This document shows positions 23,722 through 31,061 of a stretch of 64,000 bases of DNA, one piece after another (within the stretch, counting starts at the first letter, position 1; each line of letters begins with the position of its first letter). The notes under the pieces are model-generated. The model saw only the letters and a program-made list of their open reading frames with translations, made no database searches and was not told the origin of the DNA. The translations under genes and the position numbers were made by a program. Origin of the DNA: Candidatus Pacearchaeota archaeon (GTDB lineage Archaea; Nanoarchaeota; Nanoarchaeia; Pacearchaeales; GW2011-AR1); NCBI GenBank assembly GCA_023228065.1, contig JALOBX010000003.1:62001-126000 (forward strand), written 5' to 3'.

Positions 23722-23986
23722 TTTTTAGAACCTTTTCACTTATTTTAGACAAAAATGCTGTCCCGCCTTCTTTTTTATTAGATCTAGGCATAATTCCTAC
23801 ACCTTTCCCATTATTCATACCAACCTTAAGAATTGTTCCAGTTATAATCTCGTGTGAGCCTTTGCTGTCTATGTAACTACCATAATTAATTTTACTTTCA
23901 AAAACAGCATCACTTCCTATAATAGCAAATCTTCCATCTTCAAGAAGAAGATTTATAGCTTTTTTAATATTTTTATCTTTAATCAT
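23714..23986 (-). CDS. hypothetical protein, 90 aa
   Basis: Alpha/beta protein with a Gly-rich segment (KVGMNNGKGVGIMPRSNKK). No recognised fold or motif. ATGA overlap with its upstream neighbour. Confidence 0.65.
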   Translation of the reverse strand: MIKDKNIKKAINLLLEDGRFAIIGSDAVFESKINYGSYIDSKGSHEIITGTILKVGMNNGKGVGIMPRSNKKEGGTAFLSKISEKVLKND

Positions 23987-24204
23987 TTCTTCACCTCTAC
24001 TTCTATTTGTATTTTATTATCTATCAGCTCATTATAATGAAATGGCCATAGAATAGTTTTAATCATTTTAGAATTTATAAAAAATAATTCGTGTTCGTGC
24101 TTTTTAGACCATTCTTTAGAAACCATTATAGATCTGTCAACAGTAAAGGTTTTATTCTTTAAATCTAGTCTACAGGCTAACCACTCAAGACAATCATTAT
24201 TCAT
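23983..24204 (-). CDS. hypothetical protein, paralog of 24834-25064, 73 aa
   Basis: EWLACRLDLKNKTFTVDRSI followed by VSKEWSKKHEHELFFINS aligns with EWKIYQIDHKNHKLVDSKAT and VSKEFAKMFEDRLFIFSS of the gene 630 bases upstream, indicating a local duplication. Function unknown. Confidence 0.65.
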   Translation of the reverse strand: MNNDCLEWLACRLDLKNKTFTVDRSIMVSKEWSKKHEHELFFINSKMIKTILWPFHYNELIDNKIQIEVEVKK

Positions 24205-24460
24205 CGGCTACTTTCTCTTGTCTCCAAATTTTAGCTGCATCTTTCTTAGTTGGAGCACAATTCCGGCATAAAAAATATTGATCTATGTCAACAGCAATTC
24301 CATAACCAATAGCATATTCTTCATACACTTTGAGTAACCAATAAGGTTCCCATTTAAATTCCTTATTACACATGCCACATTCTTGCCACCGTAAAGCCCA
24401 ACGCCATTTTGTTGCTTTTAAATACTCATCTCTTTTTTTTAATTGTTTTTCTCTATACAT
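24197..24460 (-). CDS. zinc-ribbon protein, 87 aa
   Basis: CGMCNKEFKWEPYW and FLCRNCAPTKKD supply two CxxC pairs about 34 residues apart. Basic, Trp-rich N-terminus (TKWRWALRWQ). Confidence 0.65.
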   Translation of the reverse strand: MYREKQLKKRDEYLKATKWRWALRWQECGMCNKEFKWEPYWLLKVYEEYAIGYGIAVDIDQYFLCRNCAPTKKDAAKIWRQEKVADE

Positions 24461-24463
24461 TTT

Positions 24464-24841
24464 CTACCACCATAAATACTGAAAACATTTATAAAACAAT
24501 TCCATACCCTCTCTATAAGTTTCAAAATTTTCTAAATCAATTCCGCCATTACTAACTAAAATTTCAAAGCTACAAATTATCTTATTTAATACTTCATCCC
24601 ATTCTTCGCTGGTCATTGATCCAGGATAAGCAATAGTAACTTCTTTAAATCTTTTTAATCTTGGCAAAACAAATCTTGCTATTGTTAAATCTAAATTCCA
24701 AGTTTCACTGTCATCAAATCCAATTGTTTTTCTTTGCTTAGAAAATTTCTTTTCTCTTTTATCATCTTTACTTATAACAGAAAAGCAGATATTTGGAACA
24801 TTAATATATTTTATATCTATGTTGCTCATTTTCTTAGTCAT
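24464..24841 (-). CDS. hypothetical protein, 125 aa
   Basis: Start 24841 gives an ATGACTAA overlap with the previous stop. Alpha/beta protein with LPRLKRFKEVTIAYPG in the centre. No family. Confidence 0.65.
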   Translation of the reverse strand: MTKKMSNIDIKYINVPNICFSVISKDDKREKKFSKQRKTIGFDDSETWNLDLTIARFVLPRLKRFKEVTIAYPGSMTSEEWDEVLNKIICSFEILVSNGGIDLENFETYREGMELFYKCFQYLWW

Positions 24842-25064
24842 TTTTTGTAACATCAATTGATGATATTAATTTATCAAAATCTATTTTTACTTTTATTTTA
24901 TCAGAACTGAATATAAAAAGCCTATCCTCAAACATTTTAGCAAACTCTTTTGAAACCGGAACTGTCGCTTTAGAATCAACAAGCTTATGATTTTTATGGT
25001 CTATCTGATAAATTTTCCACTCCTCAATTTGATCATCTGTATGAGTGAATTTAATTTGAGCCAT
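24834..25064 (-). CDS. hypothetical protein, paralog of 23983-24204, 76 aa
   Basis: See the paralog for the shared EW...KNH/KNK...VSKE...LF segment. Preceded by AAAGGAAAAA. Beta-rich. Confidence 0.65.
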   Translation of the reverse strand: MAQIKFTHTDDQIEEWKIYQIDHKNHKLVDSKATVPVSKEFAKMFEDRLFIFSSDKIKVKIDFDKLISSIDVTKND

Positions 25065-25160
25065 TTTGTTTTTCCTTTAATATAAATAATTGTTGAAAAT
25101 ATTTAACAACTCTATCATTTCGTGTGTGGACTGGTCAAATCATTCATCAGTAATATAATT

Positions 25161-25182
25161 TAATCTTAAATATTTAAGATTA
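25161..25182. repeat. perfect 22-bp palindrome
   Basis: TAATCTTAAAT/ATTTAAGATTA, overlapping the stop codon of the gene at 25180-25359. AT-only apart from two C/G pairs. Could be an operator or a weak terminator, as no T-run follows on either strand. Confidence 0.55.
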
Positions 25183-25359
25183 GTCATTCACAAACTTTTT
25201 ACCATGACTTATATCTAAATGAACTTTCATAAATTCAAAATTATAGATAATACTACAAAATTTACATTGATATTGTATTGATGGTTTAAAAATCTCATTA
25301 AGTATAAATTCTTTTATAGCTTCTTTAGAAATAGTTTTGACAAATCCTCCGTTACTCAT
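25180..25359 (-). CDS. single C2H2 zinc-finger protein, 59 aa
   Basis: Falls just below common ORF cut-offs. ATG overlaps the end of the sigma-like gene. CKFCSIIYNFEFMKVHLDISH has C-x2-C-x12-H-x4-H spacing, as in 19670-20263. The last residues KKFVND mirror KRFVNE of the sigma-like protein, because the two gene ends share sequence. Possibly a regulator co-expressed with the sigma factor. Confidence 0.65.
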   Translation of the reverse strand: MSNGGFVKTISKEAIKEFILNEIFKPSIQYQCKFCSIIYNFEFMKVHLDISHGKKFVND

Positions 25360-26059
25360 TCACAAATCTCTTTACTAGATCTGTTTCTATATAAGAAATA
25401 GTTGCTTGAGTTTTACCTAAAAAATCTGCTATGTCTATTTGTTTTATATTACTATCAACGAGGTTCCTAAAAAAGAAAACTACTTTTTGATCTTGATTAT
25501 AAAGAGAAAAGCAACTTGTAGAAAATGAATCAAATTGACTTAAGAAAGGATTTCTAAAATCTAAATAAGCCCCATATTTATTTAATTTACGTGACAAAGA
25601 ATTCATAGCTCCAATAGATGAAAACTCAAAATCGTCTAACTCTTCAGGTAATAAATCAATACAATTATCTTGATATGATTCCTCATAAACCCTATTTTCT
25701 GGTAAAGCTTTGTTAAAAGTTACATATGAATATCTATAATGGCTTATCTCTCTCTTAATAAAATTTCCAAGACAATTAGAAAGTCTCATTCCATAATACT
25801 TTGTAAAGTTATCGTTAAGTGTATAATCGTAGAGTTTTACAGCATGGTCAAGTTCTAGATAACTTTGACTTAAAAGGTCATCAAAAAAGTCAAAACCAAT
25901 ATGCTTATTATATTTTAGGATAAGTGAATCTATAACCTTATGAGTATAAGGCATAAGAATTGAAAAAAGATCATGTAAACAAGACGTATCATTTGTCTGT
26001 TTATAAGATCCAATTATCATTAACACTACTTGTCTAAATTCTTCATAATCTTGATTCAT
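25352..26059 (-). CDS. phage sigma-70-family-like transcription factor
   Basis: 235 residues. The region around FDFFDDLLSQSYLELDHAVKLYD (about 56-78), continuing to FTKYYGMRLSNCLGNFIKRE (85-104), resembles sigma region 2: a DDLxQxxxLxLxxAhxxaD helix, then an FxxYxxxRhxxxhxxxhR helix that recognises the -10 element. The C-terminus IKQIDIADFLGKTQATISYIE (about 205-225) is a region 4-type helix-turn-helix. The middle is unassigned. It would redirect host RNA polymerase to phage promoters, and the recurrent TTTTAAAATATAATATA element is the natural candidate target. Other sigma-like or HTH regulators cannot be excluded. Confidence 0.7.
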   Translation of the reverse strand: MNQDYEEFRQVVLMIIGSYKQTNDTSCLHDLFSILMPYTHKVIDSLILKYNKHIGFDFFDDLLSQSYLELDHAVKLYDYTLNDNFTKYYGMRLSNCLGNFIKREISHYRYSYVTFNKALPENRVYEESYQDNCIDLLPEELDDFEFSSIGAMNSLSRKLNKYGAYLDFRNPFLSQFDSFSTSCFSLYNQDQKVVFFFRNLVDSNIKQIDIADFLGKTQATISYIETDLVKRFVNE

Positions 26060-26265
26060 TTAGTTAATGTTGATTCCTCTTTAGCAATAAAAAACTTACA
26101 AGTTCCAAGTTGAACATTCACTTCTTCCCAAGGAAAAGTTAGATCACAATAATCAAAATATCTATCATTAAAACCGCAACAAGGTCTACAATGTTGGCGC
26201 TTACCACACGCATTTTTAAACTTAGGTAATAGATAATGATAATTATTTTTTGCTAATGTATTCAT
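26056..26265 (-). CDS. Cys-rich mini-protein, 69 aa
   Basis: NACGKRQHCRPCCGFNDRYFDYCDL and GTCKFF provide six Cys in the pattern of the window's zinc mini-proteins. ATGA overlap with the sigma-like gene. Confidence 0.65.
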   Translation of the reverse strand: MNTLAKNNYHYLLPKFKNACGKRQHCRPCCGFNDRYFDYCDLTFPWEEVNVQLGTCKFFIAKEESTLTK

Positions 26266-26436
26266 TTAATCCAACTTTTCTATTTCTTTCTCGCATTTCC
26301 TTATAATTCGTAAAATTTTATCAGCACTTTTATTGATTTGATTTTTTAATACTTCATTTTTAATCAAATTAAGAGCACTAATAGACAACTTTGCTTTTGC
26401 TCTCTCCCATTGTAAATCATCTTCCATACCATACAT
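26266..26436 (-). CDS. coiled-coil mini-protein, 56 aa
   Basis: Continuous helix with heptads from residue 10 to the end (ISALNLIKNEVLKNQINKSA). ATG overlaps the stop of its upstream neighbour by one base. Confidence 0.6.
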   Translation of the reverse strand: MYGMEDDLQWERAKAKLSISALNLIKNEVLKNQINKSADKILRIIRKCEKEIEKLD

Positions 26437-26669
26437 TATTTCATTTCCTCTTCTGTTAAGGACCTTATAAATTCAACATCAGTAGATGTTGACAAATTAA
26501 CAATATCGGCATCATCGTTGCTACCAACTATTCTACAAAATGAATAAGCTCCATCAATATGGAAAAATCTAAATGTATCTACGACTCTATTAGGATCATC
26601 TTTATGTCTTAACACTGATCTATTAGATAGTTTTATCAAACTATTTCTTGGAACTTCATAAAGTTTCAT
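26436..26669 (-). CDS. hypothetical protein, 77 aa
   Basis: Beta-rich (LYEVPRNSLIKLSNRSVLRH, VDTFRFFHIDGAYSFCRIVG), resembling a small SH3-like or cupin-like barrel. Not assigned. Confidence 0.65.
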   Translation of the reverse strand: MKLYEVPRNSLIKLSNRSVLRHKDDPNRVVDTFRFFHIDGAYSFCRIVGSNDDADIVNLSTSTDVEFIRSLTEEEMK

Positions 26670-26863
26670 CTCTTTCTATCCGTAATAAAATCATTAAGTT
26701 GTTTATCTATTCTATTAATTCTCTTTACATTACATTCAAAACACCAATGAGGACTCCAAGCAGTTCCAGCTAGATTGTTACAACCTTCTTCGCAACATTT
26801 TTTGCCAGTGTGATATTTAGAACTGTTACCTACATGATTTGGATCATTGTAACCACCAATCAT
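26666..26863 (-). CDS. zinc-finger mini-protein, 65 aa
   Basis: KKCCEEGCNNLAGTAWSPHWCFECN forms a C-x4-C...C-x2-C zinc site of the type seen in phage HNH-adjacent small proteins. Charged helical tail. Confidence 0.7.
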   Translation of the reverse strand: MIGGYNDPNHVGNSSKYHTGKKCCEEGCNNLAGTAWSPHWCFECNVKRINRIDKQLNDFITDRKR

Positions 26864-26982
26864 TTTAAATCACCATAATCACAATCAGGAAATATTAGAA
26901 ACCATGTAAAAACTATTTCATTCCACAAATTCTTAAAATCTTTTTTCAATCCTTCCTTCAATTCTTTAAGCCACTTTTTCAT
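26860..26982 (-). CDS. basic amphipathic mini-protein, 40 aa
   Basis: Lys/Trp/Leu amphipathic helix followed by FTWFLIFPDCDYGDLK. AAAAGGAAAAGAA precedes ATG. Stop overlaps the next ATG. Confidence 0.55.
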   Translation of the reverse strand: MKKWLKELKEGLKKDFKNLWNEIVFTWFLIFPDCDYGDLK

Positions 26983-27025
26983 TTCTTTTCCTTTTTGTCA
27001 TAAATACCATCTAATAATAAAAAAC

Positions 27026-27301
27026 TTATCTATCGTTTTTTTCATCTTCTTCAAACTTAGTCATTAGTTCATTAGCTTCTCTTTCAAGTCTATTCTCATC
27101 AGTTTCATCATCAGTAATTATATTATATAATTCATTAATGTATTTTTCTTTATTTTTATCATATTTTGACCAATTACCTAAAACAGTCTTAAAATAGCTT
27201 CTAATAGCTTTGGCATCTCTTCTTCTAGCATAAAGATGATACTCTTTCTTTGTTGGCAATATATTTAGAATGCTCCCAAAGCCTTTCCAAAAACTATTCA
27301 T
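27026..27301 (-). CDS. hypothetical protein, 91 aa
   Basis: Basic N-terminal half, acidic C-terminal helix (ETDENRLEREANELMTKFEE). No family. Confidence 0.65.
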   Translation of the reverse strand: MNSFWKGFGSILNILPTKKEYHLYARRRDAKAIRSYFKTVLGNWSKYDKNKEKYINELYNIITDDETDENRLEREANELMTKFEEDEKNDR

Positions 27302-27558
27302 TGTTTATTCTTCTTTATTTCTTCTAAAATTAAATTCCCTACTAAGCTAATATGGTTTACAACTTTTACTAAAGTAACTTGATCTGGATAAGCATAATAA
27401 GATGATCCGAATGTAGTAAAACATAGATCACAACACCAGACTTCTTGTCCTTTTCTCTTAGAAGGAGCTTCAATCAAATATTTATTTAATTTTGTAGTTT
27501 CAAAATTACAACAATCGCAATAACTTTCTTCTGGATTATCCTCAAAATATGGCATCAT
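27298..27558 (-). CDS. zinc-finger protein, 86 aa
   Basis: YCDCCNFETTKL and WCCDLCFTTFG give two Cys pairs of a treble-clef-like site. Helical C-terminus. Start is ATG 27558 or the adjacent 27555. Confidence 0.65.
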   Translation of the reverse strand: MMPYFEDNPEESYCDCCNFETTKLNKYLIEAPSKRKGQEVWCCDLCFTTFGSSYYAYPDQVTLVKVVNHISLVGNLILEEIKKNKQ

Positions 27559-27755
27559 CCTTTCTCCACTGTAGGTTTGCGTCTGTAAGTCCAGCCACCA
27601 CCTTTTAAATGAAAATTGTTTTGAGATATAATCTTAACCATTTTGATATTACAATTTGGACAAATAGGATCTCCCTCAGCATAGTCTAAATTTGATCTAA
27701 AAAGCTTCTCTTTTTTATGATGACATTTAGGACAGTCATACTCATAAATTGGCAT
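27555..27755 (-). CDS. FmdB-family zinc ribbon protein, 66 aa
   Basis: MPIYEYDCPKCHHKKEKLF at the N-terminus, CPNCNIKMVKIIS in the middle and HLKGGGWTYRR at the end match the FmdB 'CxxC_CxxC_SSSS' putative regulatory zinc ribbon almost point for point. Family members are small, widespread in bacteria and phages, and of unclear biochemical role. Confidence 0.85.
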   Translation of the reverse strand: MPIYEYDCPKCHHKKEKLFRSNLDYAEGDPICPNCNIKMVKIISQNNFHLKGGGWTYRRKPTVEKG

Positions 27756-27844
27756 AAATCAAATTACCTCTTTATATAGTCCTTTAACATTTTTCTTTAA
27801 GATCATTTACAATATTAACAGGTTATTCAAACTAGCTCGTGTTT

Positions 27845-28117
27845 CTACTCTTCGCTTAAATATTCAGGCTCTTTTCCTGGATTTAATAACTTCCAAAGCT
27901 CAGTCCATATTCTAACCCCAACGAAAACTTCTAAATCACTTTTAGCCCAAGGAAATTGACCCTTGTACGCTTCTAGAATAGTACTTGAAAAATCCCACGG
28001 CTCATCTTCATCAACAATTGGAAAGCCAATATCTTCTTCTTCCCATAAATAAACTAATTCATTTTCTTCAATGTAAGACATAATATCCTTATATAGCTTT
28101 TGAGAATTACTTTCCAT
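27845..28117 (-). CDS. hypothetical acidic protein, 90 aa
   Basis: Trp/Glu/Asp-rich protein (VYLWEEEDIGFPIVDEDEPW). Directly downstream of and overlapping the acyl carrier protein gene by 11 bases, so it may act with it. No motif. Confidence 0.65.
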   Translation of the reverse strand: MESNSQKLYKDIMSYIEENELVYLWEEEDIGFPIVDEDEPWDFSSTILEAYKGQFPWAKSDLEVFVGVRIWTELWKLLNPGKEPEYLSEE

Positions 28118-28523
28118 TTATTTTCTCCTTTACAAGATTAATAAGATCTTGAACAGTTTCGATTCTTTCGGCTTCTTTATCTGATATTTTAATATTAAAT
28201 TCTTCTTCAGCATCTATAATAAAATTCACAAGATCAAGTGAATCAGCCCAAAGATCCTCAACAAGATAATCTTCATCTTTTATTTCTTTATGAGAATATG
28301 ATTTTAGCACACCAGTTATAATAGAATTAACTTTTTCTTTTATAATTAGTTCATCCATTTTCTTCTCACTAATTACATCTTCTTTTTTAGTGCAAGTACT
28401 TTTCTTTTGATTAGATAGCAATTCTTTATCTAGTCCAGCTTCTTTTCGTATACCGCTTGGCCATTGATTTACTTCATTTTGTGCCTTTTCAAGTTGTTCG
28501 TGATACCATACAAATTTACTCAT
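28107..28523 (-). CDS. acyl carrier protein with phage-type N-terminal extension
   Basis: The C-terminal 80 residues are a classic ACP: VNSIITGVLKSYS...VEDLWADSLDLVNFIID, with Ser95 in DSLDLV as the 4'-phosphopantetheine attachment site, then AEEEFNIKISDKEAE and VQDLINLV. Residues 1-32 (YHEQLEKAQNEVNQWPSGIR) are a separate motif of the 'A-EV-xWP-xxR' kind carried by small proteins of many phages. The linker is Lys-rich. A promoter-like element ends 13 bases before ATG. Likely charged by the host holo-ACP synthase. Partner unknown: no ketosynthase or acyltransferase is in the window. Confidence 0.85.
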   Translation of the reverse strand: MSKFVWYHEQLEKAQNEVNQWPSGIRKEAGLDKELLSNQKKSTCTKKEDVISEKKMDELIIKEKVNSIITGVLKSYSHKEIKDEDYLVEDLWADSLDLVNFIIDAEEEFNIKISDKEAERIETVQDLINLVKEKINGK

Positions 28524-28536
28524 TACTTTATCTTTA

Positions 28537-28554
28537 TATATTATATTTTAAAAA
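28537..28554 (-). promoter_or_regulatory. phage promoter-like element (leftward) ahead of the ACP gene
   Basis: Minus strand TTTTTAAAATATAATATA, 13 bases before the ACP start and immediately after a terminator hairpin of the preceding gene. Together they form a clean transcription-unit boundary. Confidence 0.7.
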
Positions 28555-28568
28555 TTCAGTTATAAAAG

Positions 28569-28590
28569 AGGAGGGGCATTCACCACTCCT
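28569..28590 (-). terminator. terminator after the Trp/His-repeat exported protein
   Basis: Minus strand AGGAG-T-GG-TGAATG-CC-C-CTCCT followed by CTTTTATAA: a 7-bp interrupted GC-rich stem with a T-run, 10 bases after the stop codon of the exported protein. Confidence 0.7.
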
Positions 28591-28600
28591 ATAATAAAAA

Positions 28601-30085
28601 CTACGGCATTGGAACAATAACATGATCAACAACAATTACAGGAACAACTTCTGGTTCAACGCAACCTTTTCCAAATTTGATTCCAATAAACAAATCAGTA
28701 GCCCAATAGTTAGGATGAATGGTTACAAGACCAGTTTTAATGTCCTGACCTCCAGTATAAGAAGCATCAACACCAATAACAAATCTCTTATACTCATAAT
28801 TCAACCCAACATAAGCCCTGCCTCTTCCTAAAATATATCCCTGATCTGTGTCAGAATATCCAGTATCAGAATAGATTGCTCCATCAAATACAAATGATTT
28901 AGGATGAACTACAATAAAAACATTGTAGTATCCTGGAAGCCACTGAGCCCCAACAACTCCGCTAAAACCTTTCCCAAAGTCTTTTACATATTCAAGTCCA
29001 ACAGGAATAGAAATGATATAGAAATCATAATCTACATCTCCTGCAACTCCAAAAGAAGTTTCAGTAAATGAAGTTGTTTTCCAGTCATCGTAATAACCTT
29101 TGTGAACTTCATCATAAGGTGGCGTGTCCCAATAGCCAGCATGATATTCATCCCAAGCTGGGTGCTCACAATAACCGTCATGGTATTCGTCCCAGGGTGG
29201 TGTATCCCAATAACCTTCTTTCCATTCCCAATGGCCGCAATGCCAACCTATACCAGGATGATGCACAATCTTTGCTGGGTGATGAATCACTTTTGCTTCA
29301 TGATACTCATCCCATGCTGGGGTCCAGCATATCTCTTCACAATTATTATTTCCAGCTGGGTGACAATTACTTTGATGCCAATGACTTCGTGTTCTTGGAC
29401 GACCTTGATCAAAATGACCAGTTTCACAATTAGAAGCTTCATGATGTTCTGTCCATGCTGGAATAGTTTCATCCCAAGCAGGAATAGTTTCATCATAAGG
29501 TGGGACATCACAGTAACCTTCGTGCCATACCTTTACTTTGTCATGCCAACCTACGCCTGGATGATGTTCGGTCCAGCCTTCATGACACCCAGTAGCTTTA
29601 TGATGCTCAGTCCATCCACAGTGCCAACCTATACCAGGATGATGTTCAACCCATTCTGGATTCCACTTTCGATTCTTTTCTGTAGTGGTTTCATTAATAT
29701 TTTGGTTGGTTCTGAATCCTCCATAACCACTTTCAAACTGAACACCTAAAGTAGCATACAAACCTGGAATATAACAATCCCAAGGACTAGAAGCAACCTC
29801 AATAGCAACGACAGGATTCCAATTAAAATCCTTACTTGTAACTACAGTATTATTAATATCAAGCGTTTTAATAACTTGATATTCTTCTCCTGCAAGAACA
29901 GTTACAAGATGCTGTTGAAGTTTAGCAAATCCAGGAGGAGCCTTGACATCAGCGTTTTTATAGTTGAAAATGTAACCTGCCCTGGATCGAAAAATTGTTT
30001 CTCCTGCAAATGACGATGTAATCATAAACAGAAGTACGAGCAAAATGCTCAAGAAAACCGTGAATTGAATTTTCTTCATGTTCAC
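28601..30085 (-). CDS. exported Trp/His-rich repeat protein with outer-membrane-barrel-like ends, 494 aa
   Basis: The N-terminus is a typical Sec signal peptide (residues about 3-28: basic start, hydrophobic core FLSILLVLLFMI, ending SSFAG). The mature start ETIFRSRAGYIFNY and the C-terminal third (VPVGLEY-like strands, GVVGAQWLPGYYNVFIVV, AYVGLNYEYKRFVIGVDASY, ATDLFIGIKFG) have the alternating pattern of outer-membrane beta-barrels. Between them, roughly residues 115-350, about twenty imperfect 10-13-residue repeats occur, of the kinds 'WTEHHPGIGWH', 'PPYDETIPAW' and 'PAWDEYHAGYW'. They are loaded with His, Trp, Tyr and Pro and several Cys. The repeat tract could bind metal or heme, or act as a surface adhesin. 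The gene forms its own unit, followed by a terminator. Probably alters the host envelope. No family assigned. Confidence 0.75.
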   Translation of the reverse strand: MNMKKIQFTVFLSILLVLLFMITSSFAGETIFRSRAGYIFNYKNADVKAPPGFAKLQQHLVTVLAGEEYQVIKTLDINNTVVTSKDFNWNPVVAIEVASSPWDCYIPGLYATLGVQFESGYGGFRTNQNINETTTEKNRKWNPEWVEHHPGIGWHCGWTEHHKATGCHEGWTEHHPGVGWHDKVKVWHEGYCDVPPYDETIPAWDETIPAWTEHHEASNCETGHFDQGRPRTRSHWHQSNCHPAGNNNCEEICWTPAWDEYHEAKVIHHPAKIVHHPGIGWHCGHWEWKEGYWDTPPWDEYHDGYCEHPAWDEYHAGYWDTPPYDEVHKGYYDDWKTTSFTETSFGVAGDVDYDFYIISIPVGLEYVKDFGKGFSGVVGAQWLPGYYNVFIVVHPKSFVFDGAIYSDTGYSDTDQGYILGRGRAYVGLNYEYKRFVIGVDASYTGGQDIKTGLVTIHPNYWATDLFIGIKFGKGCVEPEVVPVIVVDHVIVPMP

Positions 30086-30095
30086 TCCTTTAAAA

Positions 30096-30132
30096 AGTTA
30101 ATAGAAAATAGTTAATAGAAAATAGTTAATAA
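30096..30132. repeat. short tandem repeat in the leader of the exported protein gene
   Basis: AGTTAATAGAAAAT is repeated twice exactly and followed by a partial third copy. It lies in the untranslated region just upstream of the SD (AAAGGAGTG) of the exported protein. The whole 30086-30221 gap holds no supported gene. Confidence 0.7.
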
Positions 30133-30221
30133 TAGCAACCTCTACAACAAAACATATAAAAGCAACTATAAGTAACCAATTTACTATATAATTTAAAATT
30201 GTGTTCACCTCCCTTTAATCT

Positions 30222-30497
30222 TTAATAAAATCTGTTCCTGGCTAAAAAGAATATTTCTTTCCTTAAATGTAATTTTGATGATTCAAGTCCTATTCCTCTA
30301 ACAATCCAAGAAACAGATAGTTGAATATACCAATCAATTGCAATAACTCTATACCAACAACAATTAAAACTTCCGGTAAATCTATTCCAAAATTCGTTTT
30401 TGTGTTCTATCCAAAACCCATTATAAATACAAGGTAGCCATTTATTTAATCTTAGATATCTATTAGCAAAATATCTATTTCTAGTCATTCTTATCAT
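30222..30497 (-). CDS. aromatic basic mini-protein, 91 aa
   Basis: Trp/Tyr/Phe/Arg-rich (KWLPCIYNGFWIEHKNEFWN and IAIDWYIQLSVSWIVRGIGL). A longer relative of the WLP/EWL aromatic family. No recognised domain. Confidence 0.6.
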   Translation of the reverse strand: MIRMTRNRYFANRYLRLNKWLPCIYNGFWIEHKNEFWNRFTGSFNCCWYRVIAIDWYIQLSVSWIVRGIGLESSKLHLRKEIFFLARNRFY

Positions 30498-30524
30498 TTA
30501 TCTCTTTTATATGTCTTTAAAAAG

Positions 30525-30614
30525 TTAAGTAGTAATCAGCACGCATATAACAGCAATAAGTGCACACACTGCTTGTATTAACACACATATTAATTGAAAT
30601 GATAGAACTGTCAT
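30525..30614 (-). CDS. hydrophobic peptide, 29 aa
   Basis: ATGA overlap with the upstream stop and an entirely hydrophobic sequence (FQLICVLIQAVCALIAVICV) with three Cys. Plausible membrane micro-protein, no SD. Confidence 0.4.
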   Translation of the reverse strand: MTVLSFQLICVLIQAVCALIAVICVLITT

Positions 30615-31015
30615 TTAGAATGCTCCTTACACCAACGCTTTGCTTTTTCTTTCTCTGCAAGTTCAAGCCACTCTATTTGAGGATATAATTTACCTTCTTG
30701 ACACCATTTTACAAACGCAATAAGCTGATTATCATCTAGAATTCCTATAAGCGCGGCTATAGCAGAATCTACTGTAAACTTTAACGAATCTAAATCTTCT
30801 TTTTTAGAAAATTTATAGTAAGTTGGTTCTAGTTCCTTATTTTGAAGTATAGTTTTAAGATGACAAACTTCAGCCTCTAATTTTGTAATGCGTTCTTCTT
30901 TTGACATATTATTCCTCTCTGAAAAATAATTTTGTTTTTTAACTTCTTTTTGAAAGTTATGTTCCCATTCCATTCTATATATTTTTTCATAAATAATTTT
31001 ATTTAGAGTATCCAT
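30611..31015 (-). CDS. hypothetical helical protein, 134 aa
   Basis: Coiled-coil segment ERITKLEAEVCHLKTILQNK in the middle, an all-helical C-terminus with FVKWCQEGKLYPQIEWLELA and a basic tail. An internal start (MSKEER, about residue 36) is preceded by a GGAA-type site and could give a shorter form. Confidence 0.65.
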   Translation of the reverse strand: MDTLNKIIYEKIYRMEWEHNFQKEVKKQNYFSERNNMSKEERITKLEAEVCHLKTILQNKELEPTYYKFSKKEDLDSLKFTVDSAIAALIGILDDNQLIAFVKWCQEGKLYPQIEWLELAEKEKAKRWCKEHSK

Positions 31016-31061
31016 GTTGTATCCATAGTTATTAAATATAATATTATTTGTCTAATAAACT

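Noticed and set aside
29068..29749. Two long rightward open frames opposite the Trp/His-repeat protein
   Set aside because: They mirror the repeat tract on the opposite strand, lack SDs, and have compositions dictated by the repeats. The leftward frame has a signal peptide, SD and terminator.
30133..30215. GTG-started 36-residue hydrophobic frame upstream of the exported protein
   Set aside because: The GGGAGG lies directly on the GTG with no spacing and the frame consists of AT-repeat sequence, so coding is not supported.
31020..31060. Possible additional promoter copy (ATTAAATATAATATTATTTG)
   Set aside because: Resembles the element only in AT content and lies in the opposite orientation to the local genes.
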